The position numbers and the translations under genes were made by a program. A DNA stretch of 6,803 nt from Deltaproteobacteria bacterium (GTDB lineage Bacteria; Desulfobacterota; Desulfobulbia; Desulfobulbales; SURF-16). Below are positions 1 to 4,982 of the stretch, in pieces. The stretch covers positions 1-6,803 of the forward strand of contig JAOZSN010000153.1 of assembly GCA_029939635.1 (NCBI GenBank), given 5' to 3'. Under the pieces are notes generated by a model. It saw only the letters and a list, made by a program, of their open reading frames with translations, searched no databases and had not been told where the DNA came from. Position 1 is the first letter of the stretch, and each line of letters starts with the position of its first letter.

Positions 1-66
1 TTATTCATGCCCGACTTGCCTAAAACAGCAAGTGGTAAGATAAAAAAAGCTGAATTAAGGTTTTGA
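1..66 (+). CDS. C-terminal end of an AMP-forming acyl-CoA synthetase/ligase (5' truncated by window)
   Basis: Only the last 21 codons and the TGA stop are present. The peptide reads LFMPDLPKTASGKIKKAELRF. Its PKTASGKI core is the A10 motif of the adenylate-forming (ANL) superfamily, whose lysine contacts the adenylate and which ends nearly all acyl-CoA synthetases and acyl-AMP ligases. The enzyme would activate a carboxylic acid with ATP and pass it to CoA or a carrier. The substrate cannot be told from this fragment. The gene is co-directional with the PP-loop gene (874) and the deacetylase (2635). Exosortase-A-associated exopolysaccharide clusters often carry an acyl-CoA ligase, so membership of such a cluster is a reasonable inference. 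An amino-acid-activating domain of a peptide synthetase is a less likely alternative, because no carrier domain follows. Confidence 0.8.
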   Translation, partial: LFMPDLPKTASGKIKKAELRF

Positions 67-72
67 TTACAA

Positions 73-180
73 ACAGATTGGACAGGATGAAAAGTAGCAT
101 TGTTACCGACGAACGCAAAAGATCCTGTAATCCAGTCAAAAAAGAAAAACAGCTAAAGATCTTGGACAGGATGACAGGAT
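73..180. repeat. ACAGGAT/ATCCTGT palindromic repeat block, left of the GxxExxY gene
   Basis: The block has an ACAGGAT arm at 73-88, a 33-nt spacer, a facing ATCCTGTAATCC arm at 122-137, a purine-rich linker (AAAAAAGAAAAACAGCTAA type) and a second ACAGGAT arm at 163-180 (GGACAGGAT followed by GACAGGAT). The arms at 73-88 and 122-137 can pair imperfectly, with a perfect 7-bp ACAGGAT/ATCCTGT core. The same arm-spacer-arm-linker order recurs at 606-848 and 3572-3637. The arm at 163-180 has its partner only after the GxxExxY gene, at about 606-633. No promoter or RNA gene is evident inside the block. Confidence 0.85.
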
Positions 181-229
181 AGGCAGGAAGAAAAAGCTAA
201 AAAAGAATTTGTCGAAAAAATGAGAGAAT

Positions 230-625
230 ATGGAATATAGAGACGTGACAGACATAATTATTGGCTGTGCGTATCGTGTCTATAATCAGATGGGGTTTGG
301 GTACCTTGAGAGTGTCTATGAGAAATGTTTGCTTATTGAGTTAAGAAAAAATGCCCTGCAGGCAGAGTCTCAAAAGGCGATCACTGTGTATTATGACAAT
401 GAGATAGTGGGAAAATTCATTGCTGACATTGTTGTAAATGATACGATTATTTTAGAATTGAAATCCGTCAGAAGCATATCGAAGGCACATGAGGTGCAGC
501 TGGTCAATTACCTTGTGGCAACAGGAAAGCCTGTGGGTCTTATTCTAAATTTTGGTGAGTCCAAGGTGGATATTAAACGAAAAATTAGAGAAATAAAGAA
601 GAAAAAATCCTGTAAAATCCTGTAG
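230..625 (+). CDS. GxxExxY protein, PD-(D/E)XK nuclease-like
   Basis: The 131-residue protein carries the family signature G24-Y-L-E27-S-V-Y30 in its N-terminal helix. A restriction-fold core follows: D66 in ADIVV, then E76-L-K78 on the next strand, then Q90 in KAHEVQLVNYL. This D...ExK arrangement is what is expected of PD-(D/E)XK nucleases. The family is common in environmental bacteria, and I know of no established biochemical role. The gene is more AT-rich than the PP-loop and deacetylase genes. It lies between facing repeat arms (163-180 and about 606-633). Its last codons (TCC TGT AAA ATC CTG TAG) are the ATCCTGT repeat itself, so the stop comes from the repeat. The native domain probably ends near KRKIREI, at about residue 120. 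ATG 230 has only a weak, close GAGAG (222-226) upstream, so initiation is poorly supported. A seven-codon frame at 220-240 overlaps it. Confidence 0.88.
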   Translation: MEYRDVTDIIIGCAYRVYNQMGFGYLESVYEKCLLIELRKNALQAESQKAITVYYDNEIVGKFIADIVVNDTIILELKSVRSISKAHEVQLVNYLVATGKPVGLILNFGESKVDIKRKIREIKKKKSCKIL

Positions 626-848
626 ATTCTGTCAAAAAAAGAAAGCAGGAACAGCCACAACTGCTAAGACAGGATCAACAGGATGGACAGGATAAAAAGG
701 CAAAGAAGAAAAAATCCTGTAAAATCCTGTAGATCCTGTCAAAAAAAGAAAACAAGAACAGCCACAAATGCTAAGACAGGATCAACAGGATGGACAGGAT
801 GAAAGACAAAAAGAAAAATAGATCCTGTAAAATCCTGTAGATCCTGTC
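601..848. repeat. Tandem ~107-bp palindromic repeat units (2 full copies plus a partial)
   Basis: Two full units, 601-707 and 708-815, differ by one base in length (107 and 108). A third is partial, about 816-848. Each unit has a triple ATCCTGT arm, an A-rich linker containing CAGCCACAA and TGCTAAGAC, a triple ACAGGAT arm and a short purine-rich spacer. The arms are 606-633, 668-693, 714-740, 775-800 and 822-848. Facing arms can form stems of about 26 bp with few mismatches, in two alternative registers (668-693 with 714-740, or 714-740 with 775-800). The units are transcribed in the sense direction between the GxxExxY stop and the PP-loop start, so a processing, termination or stability role is possible. 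The length, palindromy and lack of unique spacers do not fit CRISPR. Confidence 0.92.
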
Positions 849-873
849 AAAAAAAAGTAAATAGGGCGACTTC

Positions 874-1878
874 ATGACAAAAAAAGAACGGTTTTTATGT
901 AATAATTGTATATTACCTTCCACCTTCCCAGGTATCTCTTTCAATGAGGAGGGTATCTGTAACCATTGCCAGCGTTATAAGGGTGAGGATGCCACTGTTG
1001 CCCGTCAGAAGAAGTATGAGGATAAGTTCCTTGCCCTGTTAGCAAATCAAAAACGCAAGGGAACCTATGATGTTATCGTGGCTTACAGTGGTGGTAAAGA
1101 CTCTACGTATACCCTGGATATCTTTGTTAAGCGTTACAAGCTCAGGGTTCTAGCTCTTACTTTTGATAATACCTTTATCTCATCCCGTGCCTTGGAGAAT
1201 ATCCGTAATGTCTGCACCAGCCTTGGTGTGGATAACCTGTTGGTGCAACCCAGCGCTACCATGATGCGTACTATCTTTCGTGCTGCAGCCCAGCGTGAAT
1301 TGTACTCGGCCAAGACCTTGGAGCGTGCCTCCACTATCTGTACGAGCTGTATCGGTTTTGTCAAAGGTATTGTCCTGCGTACTGCCATTGAAAAACAGAT
1401 CCCCTTTGTTGGGTTTGGCTGGTCACCAGGACAGGCACCGGTGCAGTCCTCGGTGATGCGCACCAATCCAGCCCTGATGAAGGGGACCCAGGCCGCAGTG
1501 TTGAAACCCTTATTGGAGATTGGTGGGGAAGGAGTGCTACCCTATTTTCTCACTGATGAACAATTTGAGCAGAAAGAATTGTTTCCTTGGAATGTGCATC
1601 CCCTCGCCTTTCTTCCTTATGATGAGGATGACATTGTCGAGCATATCAAGACGCTGGGTTGGGAGCGGCCCGATGATACCGACCCAAATTCTTCAAACTG
1701 CACCCTTAATGCCTTTGCTAACCAAGTGCATCGTCAGCGTTATGACTTTCATCCCTATGTCTGGGAGATCGCCAATATGGTGCGTACCGGTGTTCTGACC
1801 AGGGAAGAGGGTGTTGAAAAGATTGAACCACCCGAGGATGCCAAAATGGTAGACTTTGCTGAGTCTGAGCTCGGGTAG
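874..1878 (+). CDS. PP-loop ATP-pyrophosphatase, N-acetyl sugar amidotransferase-like
   Basis: The 334-residue protein has a metal-binding N-terminus with C9-x2-C12 and C29-x2-C32 around LPSTFPGISFNEEG. The ATP-binding P-loop SGGKDS follows at 72-77. A second cysteine pair, C156-x2-C159, precedes FVKGIVLRTA, and C276 lies in DTDPNSSNC. PP-loop enzymes adenylate a carbonyl or carboxyl group and release pyrophosphate. The cysteine layout and length resemble the WbpG/WbuX class, which amidates N-acetyl sugars using ammonia from a partner glutaminase. No glutaminase gene is visible here, so the substrate stays open; a sulfur transfer or queuosine-like ligase is possible. An in-frame TAG at 862 fixes the start at ATG 874, with a modest AGGG (863-866) upstream. 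The acyl ligase and polysaccharide deacetylase nearby support a role in exopolysaccharide or envelope sugar modification. The gene ends 7 bp from the convergent toxin gene. Confidence 0.8.
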   Translation: MTKKERFLCNNCILPSTFPGISFNEEGICNHCQRYKGEDATVARQKKYEDKFLALLANQKRKGTYDVIVAYSGGKDSTYTLDIFVKRYKLRVLALTFDNTFISSRALENIRNVCTSLGVDNLLVQPSATMMRTIFRAAAQRELYSAKTLERASTICTSCIGFVKGIVLRTAIEKQIPFVGFGWSPGQAPVQSSVMRTNPALMKGTQAAVLKPLLEIGGEGVLPYFLTDEQFEQKELFPWNVHPLAFLPYDEDDIVEHIKTLGWERPDDTDPNSSNCTLNAFANQVHRQRYDFHPYVWEIANMVRTGVLTREEGVEKIEPPEDAKMVDFAESELG

Positions 1879-1885
1879 TTTGTGG

Positions 1886-2290
1886 TTAATGGCTGGCTAG
1901 GCAGGTAACGTCCGGAAGGCGGGAAAACTTTTTGTCGAAGGTAACGACAGTTTTAGCCTGCTCCAGGAGGTCTTGTCGGATTAGTTGGTCCATGAATCCG
2001 GCCCCTTGCTTTGTATAGTTATTGAGTACTGTTAGTGCATGGCCAGTTGGAGTAATCATTGGAGAAGAGAGGAACTCTCTGATGGTTTGTCTCGCTTGGG
2101 CTGTTGGGACATGGTAATGGTGACAGAGGCCGTGAAATGTCTCGGCGACAACCAGATCAGAGACAAAGACTGTTTGGTTTTCACCATAGGCTTGTTCCAG
2201 ATAATGGAGAGCCAGGGTTGCCTGCTTGTTTGGTTCACCTACCAGTAGTCGGAGAACAACACAGGTATCAAGTCCTGCAGGAGGTGTCAT
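1886..2290 (-). CDS. vapC: PIN-domain toxin ribonuclease, VapC-like
   Basis: The 134-residue protein is the usual length for a VapC. The acidic residues expected of a PIN active site are all visible: D8 in GLDTCVVLRLL, E50 in DLVVAETFHGL, D101 in GAGFMDQLI and D119 in VVTFDKKFSRL. These would coordinate Mg2+ or Mn2+ for RNA cleavage, typically of tRNA or rRNA in this family. The start ATG overlaps the antitoxin stop as ATGA (2287-2290), with AGGAG just upstream inside the antitoxin gene, so the two are translationally coupled. The stop lies only 7 bp from the end of the PP-loop gene on the other strand. The toxin looks intact. Its RNA target cannot be read from sequence. Confidence 0.9.
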   Translation of the reverse strand: MTPPAGLDTCVVLRLLVGEPNKQATLALHYLEQAYGENQTVFVSDLVVAETFHGLCHHYHVPTAQARQTIREFLSSPMITPTGHALTVLNNYTKQGAGFMDQLIRQDLLEQAKTVVTFDKKFSRLPDVTCLASH

Positions 2291-2550
2291 TTCTTCTCCT
2301 GGTCAATGGTTTTACCTATTGAGGCCCTTATCTCAGCCATGTCATGGCTTTTTCCTTGGCTGAATTCGTGCAGGGAGGAAAACCATGGAGAGGAAACATT
2401 TTTCTTAGGCTTAAGTATCCATGAGGGCTGGCCGTCAATCTGAATTTGTTCTAGGATCAGGTTATCCCCTGCCTTAACCCCTAACTCCTGGCAGACACTG
2501 GCGGGGAAGGTTGCTTGTCGTTTGCTGGTTAGTTTTATCGATAATTGCAT
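2287..2550 (-). CDS. AbrB/MazE-type antitoxin of the VapC operon
   Basis: The 87-residue protein has an N-terminal swapped-hairpin (SpoVT/AbrB-like) DNA-binding domain. The pattern is KLTSKRQATFPASVCQELGVKAGD, running from about residue 6 to 29, and corresponds to the canonical RGQVTIPK...LG...GD. The C-terminal part (about 50-87, with WFSSLHEFSQGKS and a charged tail) would wrap the toxin and block its active site. It is the first gene of the operon, as usual for vapBC, and overlaps the toxin by 4 nt. The start is well supported: AAGGAG (plus-strand 2558-2563) sits 7 nt before ATG 2550. Autorepression through the dyad at 2564-2580 is inferred from the family. Confidence 0.9.
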   Translation of the reverse strand: MQLSIKLTSKRQATFPASVCQELGVKAGDNLILEQIQIDGQPSWILKPKKNVSSPWFSSLHEFSQGKSHDMAEIRASIGKTIDQEKK

Positions 2551-2557
2551 ATTATTT

Positions 2558-2563
2558 CTCCTT
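2558..2563 (-). promoter_or_regulatory. Ribosome binding site of the antitoxin gene
   Basis: On the minus strand this reads AAGGAG, 7 nt before ATG 2550. It is the clearest Shine-Dalgarno sequence in the window and fixes the antitoxin start. Confidence 0.85.
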
Positions 2564-2580
2564 ACTTTATATTGTAAAGT
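2564..2580. promoter_or_regulatory. Operator-like dyad for toxin-antitoxin autorepression
   Basis: A perfect inverted repeat, ACTTTA-TATTG-TAAAGT, has 6-bp arms and a 5-bp centre. It overlaps the 3' part of the -10 box and the expected transcription start of the minus-strand operon. AbrB-type antitoxins, alone or with their toxin, bind such palindromes. The binding itself is inferred. Confidence 0.65.
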
Positions 2581-2606
2581 GTAAGGCGATTTTTTTTAAA
2601 TGTCAA
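2578..2606 (-). promoter_or_regulatory. Sigma-70-type promoter of the toxin-antitoxin operon
   Basis: On the minus strand a consensus -35 TTGACA (2601-2606) is followed by 17 bp and a -10 TACACT (2578-2583). The spacing is ideal, and the predicted start near 2571 leaves a short leader carrying the AAGGAG site. Confidence 0.8.
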
Positions 2607-2634
2607 GTTAGCTTTACTGCCCCCCTGATTCCCT

Positions 2635-3555
2635 ATGCCTATCCTGCTTACTTTTGATGTGGAAGATTGGTTTCAAGTTGAGAATTTTAAAGAGTATATC
2701 TCTTATGATTCTTGGCCTCAGCGTGAACTGCGGGTAGAGAAGAATACCTATTCCCTGCTGGATCTCCTTGATGAGACTGCTAGCAGGAGGGCTGATGGTA
2801 AGCCCGTACAGGCAACTTTTTTTGTCTTGGGGTGGGTCGCCGAGCGCTGTCCTGTCTTGGTGGAAGAGATTGCCCGGCGTGGTCATGAGGTTGCTTCGCA
2901 CGGCTACTGGCATCAACTATGTTATGAGCAATCTCCTGCTGATTTGCGTGAAGATTTACTACGCAGTAAGGAGTTATTGGCAGAAATTACAGGTACTGAG
3001 GTGGTCGGCTACCGTGCCCCAAGTTTCTCCATTAATGATGCTGTCTTGCAGGCTATCAGGGATACAGGGTATTTGTATGATTCCAGTTATAACTCCTATG
3101 AAGGCCATGGTCGTTATGGGTCTTTGACCCTGCCTGCTAATCAGCAATGTTCTGATCCGCTCTACACCTATCCAGGCCCTTTTTATGAGATCCCTGTGAG
3201 TAATCTTCACCTTGGTGAAAAGATTGTGCCGTGGGGTGGTGGGGGGTATTTTCGCCTGCTACCCTCCCTGCTTCATCGTGCAGGAGTGCAGCGCATTCTG
3301 CGTCAGCATGACAGTTTTACTTTTTACATGCACCCTTGGGAGATTGATCCAGGCCAACCTCGGGTCAAGGAGGCCAATGCCTCTTTTCGTTTTCACCACT
3401 ATATTAATCTACGTAGTGCCAGGAAAAAACTGGTAACATTGATTTCCGCCTTTAGCGAACAACAATTTGTCAGTTGTGAAGAATTTGTTAAGCATAAAGG
3501 GAATAGTGATGGCAGACAAACTAAATTCCAAGTTGTAAGAGCAACTTCAGAGTAA
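2635..3555 (+). CDS. Polysaccharide deacetylase, exosortase-A-associated type (NodB fold plus DUF3473-like tail)
   Basis: The 306-residue protein has a NodB-type carbohydrate esterase 4 fold. Motif 1 is TFDVEDWF (D8 and D11), motif 2 is HEVASHGYWH with metal ligands H89 and H93, motif 3 is GYRAPSFS (R127), and a late HPWEID carries H233. The LTFDVEDWFQVENF opening and the C-terminal FHHYINLRSARKKL segment, typical of DUF3473, point to the subfamily found with exosortase A (PEP-CTERM) exopolysaccharide genes. It would remove N- or O-acetyl groups from a surface polysaccharide or its lipid-linked precursor. No signal peptide is seen, so it probably acts in the cytoplasm. An in-frame TGA at 2626 and the position of motif 1 force the start to ATG 2635. 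No Shine-Dalgarno is visible, and the gene begins 28 bp after the -35 box of the divergent toxin-antitoxin operon. Confidence 0.9.
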   Translation: MPILLTFDVEDWFQVENFKEYISYDSWPQRELRVEKNTYSLLDLLDETASRRADGKPVQATFFVLGWVAERCPVLVEEIARRGHEVASHGYWHQLCYEQSPADLREDLLRSKELLAEITGTEVVGYRAPSFSINDAVLQAIRDTGYLYDSSYNSYEGHGRYGSLTLPANQQCSDPLYTYPGPFYEIPVSNLHLGEKIVPWGGGGYFRLLPSLLHRAGVQRILRQHDSFTFYMHPWEIDPGQPRVKEANASFRFHHYINLRSARKKLVTLISAFSEQQFVSCEEFVKHKGNSDGRQTKFQVVRATSE

Positions 3556-3571
3556 CAACAAATAAAAATTA

Positions 3572-3637
3572 GACGGGATTAACAGGATAATAACAAAATC
3601 TTTTTTATAAATCCTGCTGTTATCCTGTAATCCTGTC
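3572..3637. repeat. Solitary ACAGGAT/ATCCTGT palindrome between convergent genes
   Basis: Arm GACGGGATTAACAGGAT (3572-3588) faces ATCCTGTAATCCTGTC (3622-3637). The pairing extends inward to about 3595 and 3618 with small bulges and leaves a T-rich loop. It belongs to the same family as the blocks at 73-180 and 601-848. It lies in the 102-bp gap between the deacetylase and the minus-strand ComEA-like gene, and a T6 run follows at 3645-3650. It could act as a terminator for the deacetylase transcript, but the run is 8 nt beyond the stem. Confidence 0.85.
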
Positions 3638-3657
3638 AACAAGGTTTTTTCTGAGTG

Positions 3658-3909
3658 TTAATCTACCTCAATATCTTGTTTGATCTTTTTGAGCAGCTTT
3701 GGGCCAATACCTCTGACCATGGTCAGCTCGTCCTTTGAGTTGAAGTTGCCGTGGGCTGTTCTGTACTTGATAATGGCCTGTGCTTTGGAAGGGCCTATAC
3801 CTGTGAGTGATTCCAGCGTTGATTGGTCGGCTGTGTTGATGTTGACTCCGGCCAGAGCCTGAAAGGTGGTCATGAGGACAAAAATGCAGGCCAATAATAA
3901 GTGTTTCAT
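3658..3909 (-). CDS. Secreted ComEA-like helix-hairpin-helix DNA-binding protein
   Basis: The 83-residue protein begins with a signal peptide (KH, then a hydrophobic stretch to about residue 16) and a likely cleavage after ALA20. The mature part opens with VNINTADQSTLESL, the classic ComEA start. Two helix-hairpin-helix motifs follow, GIGPSKAQAI (37-46) and GIGPKLLKKI (67-76), which bind the DNA backbone without sequence specificity. In naturally competent bacteria, periplasmic ComEA pulls incoming DNA through the outer membrane. Many bacteria have such small proteins without proven competence, and no other com gene is here. The start is taken as the ATG at 3909 because GGAGA sits 5 nt before it; an upstream ATG at 3921 would add only MENV. 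The gene is convergent with the deacetylase. Confidence 0.9.
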   Translation of the reverse strand: MKHLLLACIFVLMTTFQALAGVNINTADQSTLESLTGIGPSKAQAIIKYRTAHGNFNSKDELTMVRGIGPKLLKKIKQDIEVD

Positions 3910-3914
3910 AACAT

Positions 3915-3919
3915 TCTCC
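3915..3919 (-). promoter_or_regulatory. Ribosome binding site deciding the ComEA-like start
   Basis: GGAGA on the minus strand lies 5 nt before ATG 3909 but inside the codons that would follow ATG 3921, so it favours the shorter protein. Confidence 0.7.
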
Positions 3920-3921
3920 AT

Positions 3922-4066
3922 GAAAAGTGGTTTGGGGTGATAGTTGGTTATGAAATTGAGTATGGTAAATTTGCGGCGTTTAGCGCAAGTTTATTTTGTT
4001 AGGCATAAGGCTATGGTGGCTAGGCGAATATTTAGATTTTGAAAAAATAGTCTTTTGTTGCAGGAT
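3922..4066. other. Intergenic stretch before the first MNT/HEPN leader
   Basis: Together with the repeat at 4067-4176 and the 54 bp after it, this gives just over 300 bp without a gene. I see a short dyad, TTGCG (3971-3975) with CGCAA (3984-3988), followed by a T-rich stretch. No convincing promoter, RNA gene or coding frame is visible. The promoter of the minus-strand ComEA-like gene must lie here, but no good box pair could be picked. Confidence 0.5.
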
Positions 4067-4176
4067 GTTGCCCTATCTGTCGGCAAGGATATTTTTTCGT
4101 AAAAAATAAAATATTTTTCTTTGTGCCCTAAAATAGTTACTTTAGGATGGTGCCATCCACGAAAAAGACAATAAAA
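4067..4176 (+). repeat. Leader repeat copy A, upstream of the first MNT/HEPN module
   Basis: This 110-bp copy matches 4983-5070. Its 3' core (4114-4176) aligns without gaps to 5008-5070 at 55 of 63 positions. Its 5' part (4067-4090) aligns to 4983-5006 at about 17 of 24. Copy A has about 22 extra bases between the two parts, containing the palindrome ATTTTTT-CGT-AAAAAAT (4091-4107). Internal dyads are TTGCC/GGCAA (4068-4072 and 4082-4086), CCTAAA/TTTAGG (4127-4132 and 4141-4146) and GGATGG/CCATCC (4145-4150 and 4153-4158). The last two share bases and are mutually exclusive. The copy ends 54 bp before the nucleotidyltransferase start. Function is unknown: a promoter/operator region, structured 5' leader or small mobile repeat are all possible. 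Confidence 0.85.
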
Positions 4177-4230
4177 TGAGCGTACCATCCATGCCCTGTG
4201 AGTCCCGGCAAAAAAAGAAAATAAAGACTA

Positions 4231-4515
4231 ATGCGTTTACGAACAGAAGAAAGAGAAGCTATTGTTAGAGCTGTGAGGTGTCTTGACCCGCAGGGCAAGG
4301 TGTATCTTTTCGGTTCACGGGTAGATGATAGTGCTAAAGGCGGTGACATTGATTTGTTAGTTTTTAGTAATAAAACAGCTTTGGAAGACAAATTATGTCT
4401 CAAAAAAAATATTTACGCTTCTATTGAGGAGCAGAAAATAGATATAATCATCACTCGTGATGGGCAAGAATCTTTCGTGAAACATATATTACCGCAGTGC
4501 GTGCAATTGCTATGA
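4231..4515 (+). CDS. Minimal nucleotidyltransferase, MntA-like antitoxin (module 1)
   Basis: The 94-residue protein has a pol-beta-type nucleotidyltransferase core. G28-S29 is followed by D39-I-D41 (spacing of nine residues between GS and the first aspartate), and the third acid is probably D71 in KIDIIIT. The YLFGSRVDD...KGGDIDLLV pattern is typical of small stand-alone nucleotidyltransferases. In studied MntA/HepT pairs the enzyme transfers AMP to a tyrosine of the HEPN toxin and silences it. The partner follows at 4512 with an ATGA overlap, which supports that role here. No good Shine-Dalgarno precedes ATG 4231, only AAAG-rich sequence. The gene is AT-rich. Confidence 0.88.
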   Translation: MRLRTEEREAIVRAVRCLDPQGKVYLFGSRVDDSAKGGDIDLLVFSNKTALEDKLCLKKNIYASIEEQKIDIIITRDGQESFVKHILPQCVQLL

Positions 4516-4955
4516 ATCCCTTACATGATGAATTGAAAAATCTTCTTGACGAGATTATGCGAGGTAGAGATGTGTTGGCTTATTCGTTGGTAAAATGTCA
4601 ACGCTTGAATTTAAATGAAGGCCTTTCTCCTGATGAACTTGAAAGTTTTGAGGCTTTAACAAGCCGGTTTGCCAGGTTAAGTGATGTCATTACACAGAAG
4701 GCTTTCAGGCTGCTGGACGTTTTGGACTTGGAAACTCAAGGAACAGTACGAGACAGAATAAATCGAGCAGAAAAGAAAGGACTTATCAAAAGCGCCGACG
4801 AATTTATCGACATTAGGCTCCTGCGAAATGAAATTGCCCATGAGTATAAGGCAGAAAGTGTCTATTCTCTCTTTAGCAAAGTTCTTGAATGGACTCCTCC
4901 TTTATTGCAGTGCGCAGGAAATTTGGAAATTTATGCAAAGGGTAGGTATTGGTAA
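4512..4955 (+). CDS. HEPN-domain toxin candidate, HepT-like ribonuclease (module 1)
   Basis: The 147-residue, mostly helical protein carries R105-NEIA-H110-E-Y112, an exact match to the RX4HXY signature of HepT ribonucleases. The arginine and histidine form the RNase site, and Y112 is the residue a partner MntA would AMPylate. The N-terminal half (DELKNLLDEIMRGRDVLAYSL; FEALTSRFARLSDVITQKAF) looks like the long HEPN helices. The sequence does not resemble the HepT of module 2 outside the motif. ATG 4512 is chosen because it overlaps the nucleotidyltransferase stop as ATGA, implying coupled translation. A GTG at 4497 would lengthen it by five residues without support. A role as a substrate-binding subunit of the nucleotidyltransferase is the older name for such partners. 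Confidence 0.85.
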   Translation: MNPLHDELKNLLDEIMRGRDVLAYSLVKCQRLNLNEGLSPDELESFEALTSRFARLSDVITQKAFRLLDVLDLETQGTVRDRINRAEKKGLIKSADEFIDIRLLRNEIAHEYKAESVYSLFSKVLEWTPPLLQCAGNLEIYAKGRYW

Positions 4956-4982
4956 ACTGTAAAGTTGATCTTTTAGGTACTT

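Noticed and set aside
220..240. Seven-codon frame overlapping the GxxExxY start as a regulatory leader
   Set aside because: It is too short to judge, lacks a ribosome binding site and could occur by chance in this A-rich stretch.
601..848. Possible CRISPR array
   Set aside because: The units are about 107 bp, internally palindromic with short ATCCTGT words, and the intervening sequence is itself repeated. There are no unique spacers and no cas genes.
1134..1466. Minus-strand open frame of 110 codons
   Set aside because: It lies wholly inside the PP-loop gene, whose motifs are unmistakable, and its translation has no recognisable domain.
2614..2916. Minus-strand open frame of 100 codons, and another at 2974-3210
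   Set aside because: Both are opposite the deacetylase, which has all its catalytic motifs. Neither has a ribosome binding site or a family-like sequence.
3971..3995. Rho-independent terminator from the TTGCG/CGCAA dyad and following T-rich run
   Set aside because: The stem is only 5 bp, the T run is interrupted, and no plus-strand gene ends upstream of it.
4176..4268. Small plus-strand frame of 30 codons starting at the last base of leader copy A and overlapping the nucleotidyltransferase start
   Set aside because: It has no Shine-Dalgarno, and copy B has no equivalent frame because its sequence diverges after the repeat. It could still be a coupling leader peptide, but nothing supports it.
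4137..4403. Minus-strand open frame across the first nucleotidyltransferase start and leader
   Set aside because: It is antisense to a clear GS...DID enzyme, and its composition looks like reverse-frame translation.
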